64,000 nucleotides of DNA. Origin: Lachnospiraceae bacterium (GTDB lineage: Bacteria > Bacillota > Clostridia > Lachnospirales > Lachnospiraceae). The DNA lies in contig SVDZ01000012.1 of assembly GCA_015057625.1 (NCBI GenBank), positions 49,165-113,164 of the forward strand, read 5' to 3'. Positions 20,170 through 29,664 of the stretch are shown in pieces. The translations under genes and the position numbers were made by a program. Within the stretch, counting starts at the first letter, position 1. Every line of letters begins with the position of its first letter. The notes under the pieces are model-generated. The model did not search any database. It saw only the letters and a list, made by a program, of their open reading frames with translations, and had not been told where the DNA came from.

Positions 20170-21465
20170 ATGAAGGTTGCATTACATAACCTTGGATGTA
20201 AAGTAAATGCTTATGAAACAGATGCCATGAAGCAGTTGTTTGAGAAAAAGGGATATGAGATTGTGGATTTTTCTGATGCTGCAGATATATATATAATAAA
20301 TACCTGTTCAGTAACAAACATTGCGGACAGAAAATCCAGACAGATGCTTCACAGAGCAAAAAAAATGAATAACGAGGCAGTTGTTGTGGCAGTGGGATGC
20401 TATGCCCAGGTAGCGGCAGAACAACTGGAGAAAGATGACGCTGTCGATGTAATTGTGGGCAATAACAAAAAGAAAGACATTGTTGAGATAGTTGAAGAAT
20501 ATTTAAAGGACCACAATAAGTTTGAAGCAGTTATTGATATCGGTCAGGATGATACGTATGAAGATTTTGAAATGTCCACAGTCACAGAACACACCAGAGC
20601 CTACATTAAAATTCAGGATGGATGTAATCAGTTCTGCTCTTATTGTATAATTCCTTACGCAAGGGGAAGAATTAGAAGTAGAAGTATGGACAGCATTAGA
20701 AGTGAAGTTGAAAAATTGGCGGCCAAAGGATACAAAGAGTTTGTCTTTACGGGAATTCATTTAAGTTCATACAGTTATGAGGAAAAGAATTTTGTTGATG
20801 TTATTGAAATGGTTGACGGTATTGAAGGAGTTGAAAGAATAAGACTGGGCTCGTTGGAACCGAGAATAGTGACAGAAGATTTTGTGAGCAGAATTTCAAA
20901 ATGCAAATCTGTTTGCCCGCATTTTCATCTTTCAATGCAGAGCGGATGTGATACCGTGCTTAAGCGCATGAACAGAAAATATACAAGTGCTGAGTATTTT
21001 GAGAGATGTGAATTAATAAGAAAATATTATGATAACCCTGCATTTACTACTGACGTAATAGTGGGATTTCCGCAGGAGACAGAAGAAGAGTATCAGATTA
21101 CTGAGGATTTTGTAAAGAAAGTGGGATTTGCAGAACTTCATGTATTCAAGTATTCAATGAGAAACGGAACAGTTGCAGCCAAGATGGACAATCAGGTAAA
21201 TGATTCCATTAAGGCAAGAAGAAGCGACAGCCTTATTGAAGTTGGTGAAAAACTAACTGAAAAATACAGAGAAGCCTTCCTGGGAACTGAGTGCCCGGTA
21301 CTGTTTGAAGAGCCTGTAGTAATAGATGGTGTGAATTATTATGTGGGACACACAAAAGAGTATATAAAGGTGGCGGTGAAGGCTGAGGAAGATTTAAGTG
21401 GAAAAATAGTGAATGTTACCCTTGAAAACCCTCTAAATAAAGAAATAATACTTGCTAGAGTTTAA
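20170..21465 (+). CDS. mtaB: tRNA t6A37 methylthiotransferase MtaB
   Basis: This 431-aa radical SAM enzyme adds a methylthio group to t6A37 of tRNA. The N-terminal UPF0004 domain has cluster ligands C10 (LGCKVNAYETD), C46 (NTCSVTN) and C77. The SAM cluster is C152-x3-C156-x2-C159 (GCNQFCSYC). A C-terminal TRAM domain follows. The LGCKVNAYE start separates MtaB from MiaB and RimO. It precedes the ireB-ruvX group but is separated from it by 95 bases. Confidence 0.94.
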   Translation: MKVALHNLGCKVNAYETDAMKQLFEKKGYEIVDFSDAADIYIINTCSVTNIADRKSRQMLHRAKKMNNEAVVVAVGCYAQVAAEQLEKDDAVDVIVGNNKKKDIVEIVEEYLKDHNKFEAVIDIGQDDTYEDFEMSTVTEHTRAYIKIQDGCNQFCSYCIIPYARGRIRSRSMDSIRSEVEKLAAKGYKEFVFTGIHLSSYSYEEKNFVDVIEMVDGIEGVERIRLGSLEPRIVTEDFVSRISKCKSVCPHFHLSMQSGCDTVLKRMNRKYTSAEYFERCELIRKYYDNPAFTTDVIVGFPQETEEEYQITEDFVKKVGFAELHVFKYSMRNGTVAAKMDNQVNDSIKARRSDSLIEVGEKLTEKYREAFLGTECPVLFEEPVVIDGVNYYVGHTKEYIKVAVKAEEDLSGKIVNVTLENPLNKEIILARV

Positions 21466-21560
21466 CTTTTATATTAAAATTGTAAATATATAACGCTAAT
21501 GTAGGAAATCTATGATTTCAGAGGGCGTTAAAAACATTGTACACAAGGACGGGATAAAGA

Positions 21561-21827
21561 ATGGATTTAAGCAATACACAGTATTTTAAAGTGCCTGAAG
21601 ACAAGACATATGACGCAGCAGAAGTTTTAAAACTTGTGTATAGCGCTCTGCAGGAAAAAGGATATAATCCTGTAAATCAGATAGTTGGATATATTATGTC
21701 AGGTGATCCGACTTATATTACCAGCCATATGAATGCCAGAAGTCTTATTCGTAAGGTTGAGAGAGATGAGTTGATCGAGGAGACAGTAAGATACTATATC
21801 GACAACAAATTGAGTGGTAAAGAATAA
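21561..21827 (+). CDS. ireB: IreB family regulatory phosphoprotein
   Basis: This 88-aa protein (formerly UPF0297) is recognised by [20 protein letters not shown] and [12 protein letters not shown]. In enterococci IreB is phosphorylated by the PASTA kinase IreK and affects cephalosporin tolerance. A PASTA kinase also occurs in this window (49756), though a link is only inferred. It overlaps the first base of ruvX, the standard Firmicute arrangement. Confidence 0.95.
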   Translation: MDLSNTQYFKVPEDKTYDAAEVLKLVYSALQEKGYNPVNQIVGYIMSGDPTYITSHMNARSLIRKVERDELIEETVRYYIDNKLSGKE

Positions 21828-22258
21828 TGAGAATAATAGGATTAGATTTTGGTTCTAAGACAGTCGGCGTGGCTGTAAGTGATCCTCTGGGTATTACTGC
21901 ACAGGGGTTAGAAATTGTGCGCAGACAGTCAGAAAATAAATTAAGAAAAACTCTTGCCAGAATTGAGCAGATTATCGAAGAATATCAAGTTGAAAAGATT
22001 GTTCTTGGTTATCCTAAAAACATGAATAACACTTTAGGAGACAGGGTGGCGAAAACTGAAGAGTTTGCAGAGATGTTAAAGAGAAGAACCGGACTTGAGA
22101 TTATTATGTGGGATGAAAGATTAACCACAGTTGAAGCACAGAGAACTATGATGGAAGCCGGAGTCAGACGCGAGGACAGAGATCAGTATGTTGATAAGAT
22201 TGCGGCGACTATTATTTTGCAGGGATACTTAGACAGTATTTCCAATACAAACAATTAA
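21827..22258 (+). CDS. ruvX: Putative pre-16S rRNA nuclease / RuvX (YqgF)
   Basis: This 143-aa RNase H-fold protein is recognised by [28 protein letters not shown] and DERLTTVEA. Family members process the 5' end of 16S rRNA and have been proposed as Holliday junction resolvases. It overlaps ireB by one base and is followed by the DUF1292 gene, as in Bacillus (yrzL-yrrK-yrzB). Confidence 0.94.
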   Translation: MRIIGLDFGSKTVGVAVSDPLGITAQGLEIVRRQSENKLRKTLARIEQIIEEYQVEKIVLGYPKNMNNTLGDRVAKTEEFAEMLKRRTGLEIIMWDERLTTVEAQRTMMEAGVRREDRDQYVDKIAATIILQGYLDSISNTNN

Positions 22259-22275
22259 TTTTTGAGAGGATTATT

Positions 22276-22566
22276 ATGCAGGAAGAATTTGAATACGAAG
22301 TAGTAGTTATGACAGATGAAGAGACAGGCGAAGAAGTAGAGTTCGCCATTATTGAAGAGACAAAGATAAATGGAGTTAATTATTTCCTTGCGACAGAGGC
22401 TGTTGACGATGATAGTGAGGAAGCAGAAGCATACATTTTCAAAGATGTCAGCGTTGATGAAGATGGAGATGCTGTTTTGGAGTTGGTTACAGATGAGAGC
22501 GAAATCGAATACATAGGAAAAGTATTCGAGCAGATGCTTGACGATTTTGATATTATACCAGAGTAG
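22276..22566 (+). CDS. DUF1292 family protein (YrzB-like)
   Basis: This 96-aa acidic protein has the DUF1292 pattern. The visible line is FEYEVVVMTDEETGEEVEFAIIEETKINGVNYFLA, given here only by its beginning and end because it is long. The function is unknown. Its place after ireB-ruvX is conserved in Firmicutes. A small hairpin terminator follows its stop. Confidence 0.87.
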   Translation: MQEEFEYEVVVMTDEETGEEVEFAIIEETKINGVNYFLATEAVDDDSEEAEAYIFKDVSVDEDGDAVLELVTDESEIEYIGKVFEQMLDDFDIIPE

Positions 22567-22571
22567 TTTAG

Positions 22572-22601
22572 GGGCGTGTTTTTTTTGCACGCCTGTTTTT
22601 T
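22572..22601 (+). terminator. Intrinsic terminator after the DUF1292 gene
   Basis: GGCGTG (22573-22578) pairs with CACGCC (22588-22593) around a T-rich loop, and a T tract follows. The stem is short, so partial read-through into the RNase J gene is likely. Confidence 0.65.
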
Positions 22602-22623
22602 AAGATAGGAGGAAAAATAGTAT

Positions 22624-24300
22624 ATGGCAGGAACTAAAACAGAGTCAGAAAGTAAATTAAAAATAATACCTCTTGGTGGTCTTGAACAGATTGGTATGAA
22701 TATGACTGCATTCGAGTATGAAGACAGTATAATTGTAGTTGATTGCGGTTTATCATTCCCTGACGATGACATGCTGGGTATTGACCTTGTTATTCCGGAC
22801 ATCACATATTTAAAAGAAAATGCGGACAAAGTTAAAGCATTTTTCATTACACACGGACATGAAGATCATATAGGAGCTATTCCTTATGTATTAAAAGATA
22901 TAAATGCACCTATTTATGCTACAAAACTTACCATGGGTATTATCGAAGGTAAGCTTGAAGAGCATGAACTTATGAAGGTTGTTAAGAGAAAAATAGTTAA
23001 ATACGGACAGGCGGTTACAAAGGGACCTTTCAAGGTTGAATTCATTAAGACTAACCACAGTATTGCTGATGCGGCAGCTTTTGCAATCACTACACCTGTT
23101 GGTATTGTAGTTCACACAGGAGACTTTAAGGTTGATTACACACCGGTTTTCGGTGATGCAATTGATCTTGCAAGATTTGCGGAACTTGGAAAGAAAGGGG
23201 TACTCGCCCTTATCTGTGATAGTACAAATGCTTTGAGAACAGGTTTTACTCCTTCTGAGAGAACTGTAGGAAAGACATTTGATCACATTTTTGCAGAGCA
23301 CACAAAGACTCGAATTATTATAGCAACGTTTGCGTCAAACGTAGACAGAGTTCAGCAGATTATCAACTCGGCAGATAAGTATGGCCGTAAGGTTATTGTT
23401 GAGGGTAGAAGTATGGTAAATATCATCAACAAAGCTGCGGAACTTGAATATTTAAAGATTCCTGAGAATACACTTATCAGTATAGATGAGATGAAGAATT
23501 ATACGGATGAGCAGTTGGTATTGATTACTACAGGAAGCCAGGGTGAATCTATGGCTGCACTTTCGAGAATGGCAGCATCAATTCACAGAAAGGTTACTAT
23601 CAAACCTAATGACACTGTGGTATTCAGTTCATCTCCAATCCCGGGAAATGAGAAGGCAGTTTCAAAGGTTATCAACGAGCTTGCCATGAAGGGAGCAGAG
23701 GTTATCTTTGAAGATACTCACGTTTCAGGACACGCATGTCAGGAAGAAATTAAGCTTATTTATGCTCTTGTTAAGCCTAAATACGCAATCCCGGCACATG
23801 GTGAATACAGACATCTTCTTGTTCACGGTCAGCTCGCAGAAAGTATGGGTATCCCACCTGAAAATATTTTCCTCCTCTCATCAGGAGATGTTCTTGAACT
23901 TGATAAGGATGAGGCAAAGGTTGCAGGTAAGGTTCCTTCAGGAAGTATTCTTGTAGACGGTCTTGGAGTAGGAGATGTAGGTAATATCGTACTTAGAGAC
24001 AGACAGAATCTCGCTGAAAACGGAATTATCATTGTGGTACTCACATTAGAAAAATATACAAACAGACTTTTGGCAGGACCTGATATTGTGACAAGAGGTT
24101 TTGTATATGTAAGAGAGTCTGAGACATTGATCGAGGATGCAAAGGAAATTGTCAGTCTTGCACTTGAGGATTGCCTTAGAAATCCTACTACAGACTGGGG
24201 CAAGATTAAGACTATTGTCAAGGAAAGCCTGAGTGAGTCTCTCTGGAAGAGAATGAGAAGAAATCCTATGATTCTTCCAATTATTATGGAGGTTGATTAA
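22624..24300 (+). CDS. rnj: Ribonuclease J
   Basis: This 558-aa metallo-beta-lactamase/beta-CASP nuclease has endonuclease and 5'-3' exonuclease activity in RNA decay. The metal motif is H77-x-H79-x-D81-H82 (THGHEDHIG). Later motifs are HTGDFKVDYTP and SGHACQEE in the beta-CASP region, with a C-terminal dimerisation domain. Length is typical. The ribosome binding site is AGGAGG. J1 and J2 cannot be separated by eye. Confidence 0.94.
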   Translation: MAGTKTESESKLKIIPLGGLEQIGMNMTAFEYEDSIIVVDCGLSFPDDDMLGIDLVIPDITYLKENADKVKAFFITHGHEDHIGAIPYVLKDINAPIYATKLTMGIIEGKLEEHELMKVVKRKIVKYGQAVTKGPFKVEFIKTNHSIADAAAFAITTPVGIVVHTGDFKVDYTPVFGDAIDLARFAELGKKGVLALICDSTNALRTGFTPSERTVGKTFDHIFAEHTKTRIIIATFASNVDRVQQIINSADKYGRKVIVEGRSMVNIINKAAELEYLKIPENTLISIDEMKNYTDEQLVLITTGSQGESMAALSRMAASIHRKVTIKPNDTVVFSSSPIPGNEKAVSKVINELAMKGAEVIFEDTHVSGHACQEEIKLIYALVKPKYAIPAHGEYRHLLVHGQLAESMGIPPENIFLLSSGDVLELDKDEAKVAGKVPSGSILVDGLGVGDVGNIVLRDRQNLAENGIIIVVLTLEKYTNRLLAGPDIVTRGFVYVRESETLIEDAKEIVSLALEDCLRNPTTDWGKIKTIVKESLSESLWKRMRRNPMILPIIMEVD

Positions 24301-24308
24301 TAACAGCT

Positions 24309-24731
24309 ATGAGCAAAAAATATAGAAATGGAAGCAGTCCGCTTAGAACTGTAACAAAGTTTTTTGTGTATTCAGTGGCGGTGATAATACTCTTATATTG
24401 TTCACTTGCAGCATTCCATTTAGGAACAGAAATATTCTCAAAGGAAGGTGTGGAAGAAGCACCCGGAACTGAAATGACAGTTGAGGTGAGCGCAGGCACT
24501 TCCTTAAGGCAGTTGGGAGAAGAACTGGAAGAGGATGGAATAGTAAGAAACAGTATAGTTTTTTACATCCAGACTATTATATATGAAGTAAAAAGTGTTC
24601 AGCCCGGAATGTACAAATTCAATACATCCGACTCTGGAGATAAGATAATTAAAACTATTGAGGCAGGTCCTATACCTGAAGAGGAAGAAATTCCTGAAGA
24701 AGGGTTTGATGACTCTGCTGTCGGACAGTAG
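24309..24731 (+). CDS. MltG-like protein without catalytic domain
   Basis: This 140-aa membrane protein has one transmembrane segment (about 18-38). A LysM-like subdomain typical of the N-terminus of MltG/YceG follows (about 55-118: VSAGTSLRQLGEELEEDGIV, QPGMYKFNTSDSGDKI). It ends in an acidic tail. The lytic transglycosylase domain with the catalytic Glu of full MltG (about 350 aa) is absent. There is no sign of it in the 30 bases before the next gene. Position after ireB-ruvX-DUF1292 and before trmR-trhP is exactly where Bacillus carries yrrL (mltG). It may be a scaffold or regulator of septal wall synthesis; that role is a guess. Confidence 0.75.
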   Translation: MSKKYRNGSSPLRTVTKFFVYSVAVIILLYCSLAAFHLGTEIFSKEGVEEAPGTEMTVEVSAGTSLRQLGEELEEDGIVRNSIVFYIQTIIYEVKSVQPGMYKFNTSDSGDKIIKTIEAGPIPEEEEIPEEGFDDSAVGQ

Positions 24732-24761
24732 CCCCACCACATAATTATTACAGGAGTTAAG

Positions 24762-25403
24762 ATGATAGTAAATGACAGAATAGTCACTTACATTCATTCA
24801 CTTGATAAGGCAAACACCCCATTATTAGAACAGATTGAGAGGGAAGCTATAGAAAACGGTGTTCCCATTATACGAAAAGAGATGGAGAGCTTCCTTAGGG
24901 TAATGCTTAATATATCAAGACCAAAGAAGATTTTAGAGCTGGGTACTGCAGTTGCGTACTCAGCCATTTTAATGAGTGAATGTTTAGATGAAGATGCTAA
25001 GATAACAACAATTGAAAATTATGAGCCGAGAATAATTGAGGCAAAGAAAAATATAGAGGCTGCAGGAAAAAGTGATGTTATAACCTTGCTTGAGGGAGAT
25101 GCTTTGGAAATAATGAAAGGGCTCTCAGGTGAGTATGATTTTATTTTTATGGATGCAGCAAAAGCTCAGTATATTAATTTCCTTCCGGAAGTTATGAGAT
25201 TACTCAAAAAAGGAGGAATTCTCATTTCGGATAATGTTCTTCAGGAGGGAGACCTGGTGGAGTCAAAATTTGCCACCAGAAGAAGAGACAGAACGATTCA
25301 TACTAGGATGAGAGAATATATGTATCAGGTAAAGAATATGCCTGAACTTGAGACAACAATTGTGCCAATTGGCGATGGCATAACTATGAGCGTAAAAAAG
25401 TAA
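24762..25403 (+). CDS. trmR: tRNA 5-hydroxyuridine methyltransferase TrmR
   Basis: This 213-aa class I O-methyltransferase has ILELGTAVAYSAILMSE for SAM and a DFIFMDAAKAQY metal-binding motif. The Bacillus homologue YrrM methylates 5-hydroxyuridine at the tRNA wobble base to 5-methoxyuridine. The identification rests on its synteny with the U32 protein that follows 16 bases later, whose relatives make the hydroxyuridine. Confidence 0.86.
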   Translation: MIVNDRIVTYIHSLDKANTPLLEQIEREAIENGVPIIRKEMESFLRVMLNISRPKKILELGTAVAYSAILMSECLDEDAKITTIENYEPRIIEAKKNIEAAGKSDVITLLEGDALEIMKGLSGEYDFIFMDAAKAQYINFLPEVMRLLKKGGILISDNVLQEGDLVESKFATRRRDRTIHTRMREYMYQVKNMPELETTIVPIGDGITMSVKK

Positions 25404-25419
25404 AGTGTTAGGAGAAATG

Positions 25420-26661
25420 ATGAGAAAACCAGAATTATTGGTTCCGGCCAGCAGTTTAGAAGTATTAAAGACTGCAGTTATCTACGGAGCAGATGCAGTA
25501 TATATTGGGGGAGAAGTCTTTGGACTCAGAGCAAAAGCTAAGAACTTTTCCATAGAAGAGATGGCGGAGGGCGTTAAGTTTGCCCATGAACATAATGTTC
25601 GTGTATTTGTCACAGCAAATGTACTGGCACACAACAGTGATTTGGCGGCAGTAAGGGATTATTTTAATGATTTAAAAGAAGTTAAGATGGATGCTCTCAT
25701 CATTTCTGATCCGGCTATTTTTACAATAGCAAAGGAGATGCTTCCGGATACAGAGATACATATCAGTACTCAGGCAAATAACACAAACTACGGTACATAC
25801 AATTTCTGGTACGGACTTGGAGCAAAGAGAGTTGTGTCTGCCAGAGAATTGTCACTTAAGGAGATAAAAGAAATCAGACAAAATATTCCTGATGATTTGG
25901 AGATAGAGACTTTTATTCACGGAGCTATGTGTATTTCATATTCAGGAAGATGTCTTTTATCAAGCTTTATGACAGGCAGAGATGCCAATAAGGGAGCTTG
26001 TACACATCCTTGCAGATGGAAATATGCAGTTGTGGAGGAGCAGCGCCCGGGAGAGTACATGCCTGTATTTGAAAATGAGAGAGGAACATATATCTTCAAC
26101 TCAAAAGATTTGTGTATGATTGAACATATTCCTGAACTTGTGGATGCGGGAATTGACAGCTTTAAGATAGAGGGAAGAATGAAAACAGCCCTCTATGTGG
26201 CGACTGTGGCGAGAACATACAGACTGGCTATCGATGATTATTTTGAGTCTGAAGAAAAATATAAATCCAATATTCCAAAGTTCAAAGAGATGATTTCTCA
26301 GTGTACATACAGACAGTACACTACAGGATTTTTCTTTGGAAAGCCGGATGAGACAGCTCAGATTTATGACAATAATGTATACGAGAGAGACTACGTTTAT
26401 CTCGGTATTGTAGGCGAAAAAACCGGTGACAATGAGTATCATATTGAACAGCGAAATAAATTCTGTGTAGGGGATACCATTGAGGTGATGAAACCGGACG
26501 GAAGAAATATTGAAGTAAAGGTATTATCAATTAAAAATGAGAGCGGTGAGGAGATGGAAAGTGCACCACATCCAAAGCAGCAGTTATTTATAAATTTAGG
26601 AATTGAACTTGACAGATATGACATATTGAGAATGAAGGAAATAAAAAACGAGAAAGAATAA
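25420..26661 (+). CDS. trhP: Peptidase U32 family tRNA hydroxylation protein (TrhP-like)
   Basis: This 413-aa protein of the so-called peptidase U32 family is not a genuine protease. Relatives (TrhP/RlhA, YrrO/YrrN) act in prephenate-dependent RNA hydroxylation. Conserved parts are PELLVPASSLEVLKTAVIYG, GADAVYIGG, and the cysteine-rich HGAMCISYSGRCLLS, GACTHPCRWKY cluster ligands. I chose the ATG at 25420, five to six bases after GGAG. The frame is open from a GTG at 25405. With TrmR it forms a wobble-uridine modification pair. It lies six bases before the response regulator ORF. Confidence 0.88.
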   Translation: MRKPELLVPASSLEVLKTAVIYGADAVYIGGEVFGLRAKAKNFSIEEMAEGVKFAHEHNVRVFVTANVLAHNSDLAAVRDYFNDLKEVKMDALIISDPAIFTIAKEMLPDTEIHISTQANNTNYGTYNFWYGLGAKRVVSARELSLKEIKEIRQNIPDDLEIETFIHGAMCISYSGRCLLSSFMTGRDANKGACTHPCRWKYAVVEEQRPGEYMPVFENERGTYIFNSKDLCMIEHIPELVDAGIDSFKIEGRMKTALYVATVARTYRLAIDDYFESEEKYKSNIPKFKEMISQCTYRQYTTGFFFGKPDETAQIYDNNVYERDYVYLGIVGEKTGDNEYHIEQRNKFCVGDTIEVMKPDGRNIEVKVLSIKNESGEEMESAPHPKQQLFINLGIELDRYDILRMKEIKNEKE

Positions 26662-26672
26662 GGGGTATGTAT

Positions 26673-27335
26673 ATGCAAAAAATATTGGTTGTTGAAGACG
26701 AGGACAGTATAGCGAAACTGATTGAAGTAACTTTAAGTATGGGAAATTACAGTTGTGATGTTTGTAATAACGGGCTTGATGTTCTTGTTATGGTTCAGAA
26801 AGAAAAGTATGATTTGATACTGCTTGATGTAATGCTTCCGGGAATGGACGGATTTACAGTTATGGAAAAAATTAAGGCTATGAATATTCCTGTAATATTC
26901 ATTACAGCAAAGCAGGACGTTACAGACAGAGTAAAAGGACTTAAACTCGGTGCCGAAGACTACATACTAAAACCTTTTGATCCGATGGAACTTCTTGCCA
27001 GAATCGAAGTTGTATTCAGAAGATTTCAGCAGAGCGGTGATGAGATAATCTGCTATAAGAATGTTGAAATCAATACAAATATGCATCAGATTTTAATTGA
27101 CGGAGTGAGCAAGTCGCTCACACCAAAGGAGTTTGATCTTTTTGTATTTTTTGTAAAACATCAGGAGATTGTTGTAAGAAAAGAGAGGTTGTTGTCTGAA
27201 ATATGGGGATATGATTTCCAGGGAGAGACAAGAACTGTGGATACTCATATTCAGCAGATTAGAAAGAAGCTGGGACTTCAGCAGGAGCTTCTCACTATTC
27301 CAAAAGTAGGCTATTGTTTAAAGAAGGTTGATTAG
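26673..27335 (+). CDS. OmpR-family response regulator
   Basis: This 220-aa regulator has a receiver domain with phosphoacceptor D52 (LILLDVMLPGMDG) and a conserved switch region (FITAKQDV). A C-terminal winged helix ends with RTVDTHIQQIRKKLG. I prefer the ATG at 26673 because AAGGGG lies about seven bases before it; 26667 is also possible. The sensor kinase gene starts four bases after the stop. Confidence 0.93.
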   Translation: MQKILVVEDEDSIAKLIEVTLSMGNYSCDVCNNGLDVLVMVQKEKYDLILLDVMLPGMDGFTVMEKIKAMNIPVIFITAKQDVTDRVKGLKLGAEDYILKPFDPMELLARIEVVFRRFQQSGDEIICYKNVEINTNMHQILIDGVSKSLTPKEFDLFVFFVKHQEIVVRKERLLSEIWGYDFQGETRTVDTHIQQIRKKLGLQQELLTIPKVGYCLKKVD

Positions 27336-27338
27336 CAT

Positions 27339-28781
27339 ATGAAAATATGGCAAAGAGTTTTTATAGTGTCATTGCTGGTCGTGGCTTTTTCTGTACCTCT
27401 TGGCGGCTTATATATTATTAATAATCAGCTGACAACACAGCTTGACAGAGAAATACAGGATAATGCATCTACTCACGAACAGTTTTTTTATGAACTTAAT
27501 AATAAAATCAGCAGTGCCTGTAATATAGAAGTGGAAAACAGGCAATACATCAAGATAATGCCAAACTACAAATCCTATGAGAGTATTGTTCAAAGCATAA
27601 TTGAGGAAAAATCGGAGGCACGTTTTGGTATAAAGGTAGCTCTTGACAAGGATTTTGTCAGAACAAACGGAAGATATCGTAATGTTTCAAATAGCGAAGA
27701 ACTATTCAATTTTGATTCTACAAATTATGAAATAGTACAGTCTTCGCACGAATATTTTCTGATTATGGGATCCAAAAGTATTGTGGGCGGAAGAGATATT
27801 GAATTTGGAACAAGTCTGGATGTAACCGGTATTTTTGATGTTTACAAAACACAGACTACCAGACTGCGTAATATGACTATGCTCATAGGTTTACTTGCAG
27901 GTTTTGCACTTCTCTTTATTCTCAGACGTACCCTTAAACCTATAAAACAGCTTCAGGACTATGTGCATCAGATAGCAGACGGAAACTATGATCAGATTGT
28001 CACCATTAAGGGAAGCCCTGAGATTAAAGAACTAGGTGATGACGTAAATCTGATGGCTGAAAATATTAAAGATAATATGGAACGTCTCGGTGAGGTGGCA
28101 GAGAGCAGAAGAATGTTTATCGGAAACATGGCTCATGAGATGAAGACGCCTCTTACGGGAATTCTCGGTTTTGCTGATATTCTTCAGATTAATCCTAATC
28201 TTACAGCAGAACAGGTAAATGAATACTCAGGCTACATATACAGAGAAGCTCTCAGACTAAAGGGAATGTCAGGAAAACTGTTAGAGCTTGTAAGCGTACA
28301 GGATGATATTATCATTACTCAGCAAGTAGACCTTTATGAGGTGGCAAAAGAAATAATTGAGACAGAAAAGATGGTTCTTGAGAAGGAAGATATCAATCTT
28401 GAAGTTGAACTGTGTGAGGCTATGATAAATGCTGATGCAGATCTTATTAAATCTCTTTTTTACAACCTATTGGATAATGCCAGAAAAGTTACGGAAAAAG
28501 GCGGAAAAATAGAATTTAAGATGCATACACGGGACGAGAGAGTTATCGTAGAGGTAAGAGATTTCGGAATTGGTATCAAACAGGAAGAAATAAAGAAAAT
28601 TCTTGAACCTTTCTATATGGTTGATAAGTCCCGCTCTAGAAAGAACGGCGGTGCAGGCCTTGGGCTTGCACTTTGTAATAAGATTATTAACCTGCATCAT
28701 GGAACACTTGATATACAAAGCGTTGTAGGTGAAGGAACAGATATGGTAGTTACCTTCCCGTTGGTAAAGGGGGATGAGTAA
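27339..28781 (+). CDS. Sensor histidine kinase
   Basis: This 480-aa membrane kinase has two transmembrane segments (about 7-27 and 182-200) flanking an extracellular sensor region. A HAMP domain follows, then a dimerisation domain with the phosphorylated H266 (MAHEMKTPLTG). The ATPase domain has NLLDNARKV, RDFGIGI and GGAGLGLALC. It pairs with the preceding response regulator. The signal is unknown. Confidence 0.93.
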   Translation: MKIWQRVFIVSLLVVAFSVPLGGLYIINNQLTTQLDREIQDNASTHEQFFYELNNKISSACNIEVENRQYIKIMPNYKSYESIVQSIIEEKSEARFGIKVALDKDFVRTNGRYRNVSNSEELFNFDSTNYEIVQSSHEYFLIMGSKSIVGGRDIEFGTSLDVTGIFDVYKTQTTRLRNMTMLIGLLAGFALLFILRRTLKPIKQLQDYVHQIADGNYDQIVTIKGSPEIKELGDDVNLMAENIKDNMERLGEVAESRRMFIGNMAHEMKTPLTGILGFADILQINPNLTAEQVNEYSGYIYREALRLKGMSGKLLELVSVQDDIIITQQVDLYEVAKEIIETEKMVLEKEDINLEVELCEAMINADADLIKSLFYNLLDNARKVTEKGGKIEFKMHTRDERVIVEVRDFGIGIKQEEIKKILEPFYMVDKSRSRKNGGAGLGLALCNKIINLHHGTLDIQSVVGEGTDMVVTFPLVKGDE

Positions 28782-28783
28782 TT

Positions 28784-29599
28784 ATGGATAGAAAAAAAGT
28801 TAAGGATATCTGGTTCTTTATTTTAACAGTATTTATTGCGTTTATGATTCTTACTACAAGTTTTATTGTGGTACGGTTGCTGTCAAGCAGAGAAATATCG
28901 AGTAAACTGTATTTAACTGAAGAAGTAAATAATGTTTCTTATTCTGATAATGATAACAAGATAAGTGTGACCACCGCGAATTTTTGGGAAATATTTGATT
29001 GGAGAGATAAAGATAAGACAAAAGTTGACAACGATCTATTAAACTACATTAATCTCACAATCGGTTCGCTGGGATATGATTACAGTGTTGCAAATAGTTT
29101 TTGCCAAATATCCGAAAATGAATATATTAATACTTTTGAAATGGGCGATAGTGAAATCAAAGTGTACATTAACAAGGATAGAAAAATATATTCAGTAATA
29201 GTGGACAAGGGAAATGAACTTGATATAGAAAGTGAAAAGGAAAAGGCAAAGGAAGATTTGTTTAAACAGTTCACAAGTCTTAAGGGGTCAAAGAAGTTTT
29301 ATGACATTGTTAATGAGACAGAGACTCATTTGGTTTCCTTCAATATCGTAAAAAAAGCACCTTTAATATCACATAATATTTCCTATGGCTTTCACAAGAT
29401 TGCAAGGATGGAAACATTGTACGATGTGGGATATTATAACGGAAATAATTCACTGGGTGTATTTGTGGCAGAAACAATAGAACTTAAAAAACATGTGGGA
29501 ATAATTGTAAAATCCGAAGATAATAAAGGAGCAGTATTTATGTATTATGACTACAAGGATAAAAAAGTAAATGGGATAACAGTTTATTGTCCTGAATAA
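28784..29599 (+). CDS. Membrane-anchored protein of the two-component operon, unknown
   Basis: This 271-aa protein has a basic N-terminus and one transmembrane helix (about 9-31, IWFFILTVFIAFMILTTSF), then an extracytoplasmic domain of about 235 residues. I see no known family. It resembles in layout the accessory proteins (YycH/YycI type) that tune sensor kinases, but without sequence evidence. It starts two bases after the kinase stop, so it probably belongs to the same signalling unit. Confidence 0.75.
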   Translation: MDRKKVKDIWFFILTVFIAFMILTTSFIVVRLLSSREISSKLYLTEEVNNVSYSDNDNKISVTTANFWEIFDWRDKDKTKVDNDLLNYINLTIGSLGYDYSVANSFCQISENEYINTFEMGDSEIKVYINKDRKIYSVIVDKGNELDIESEKEKAKEDLFKQFTSLKGSKKFYDIVNETETHLVSFNIVKKAPLISHNISYGFHKIARMETLYDVGYYNGNNSLGVFVAETIELKKHVGIIVKSEDNKGAVFMYYDYKDKKVNGITVYCPE

Positions 29600-29614
29600 T
29601 AGAGGATTCGTATT

Positions 29615-29664
29615 AAAAGGCACTCTTTGACATATAATGTATTATATGTCGAAGGGTGCCTTTT
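29615..29664. terminator. 24-bp hairpin abutting the sigK start codon
   Basis: Bases 29615-29638 pair with 29641-29664 over 24 positions (two G-U pairs) with a 2-nt loop. The 3' arm contains the ribosome binding site GAAGGG, ends in TTTT, and is followed immediately by the sigK ATG. It can act as terminator of the preceding two-component operon and as a cover for the sigK ribosome binding site in read-through RNA. Inside it, CATATAAT (29631-29638) resembles a sporulation-type -10. Confidence 0.8.

Noticed and set aside
22255..23301. Minus-strand reading frames opposite the DUF1292 and RNase J genes
   Set aside because: They are antisense shadows of conserved genes, with no ribosome binding sites and Cys/Ser-rich content typical of antisense translation.
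29627..29638. TTGACA directly followed by TATAAT as a sigma-A promoter of sigK
   Set aside because: The two hexamers touch each other with no spacer, so they cannot form a promoter pair. They are part of the hairpin arm.
29656..29664. GTG start of sigK at 29656
   Set aside because: It lies within or beside its own ribosome binding site. The ATG at 29665 has GAAGGG at proper spacing.
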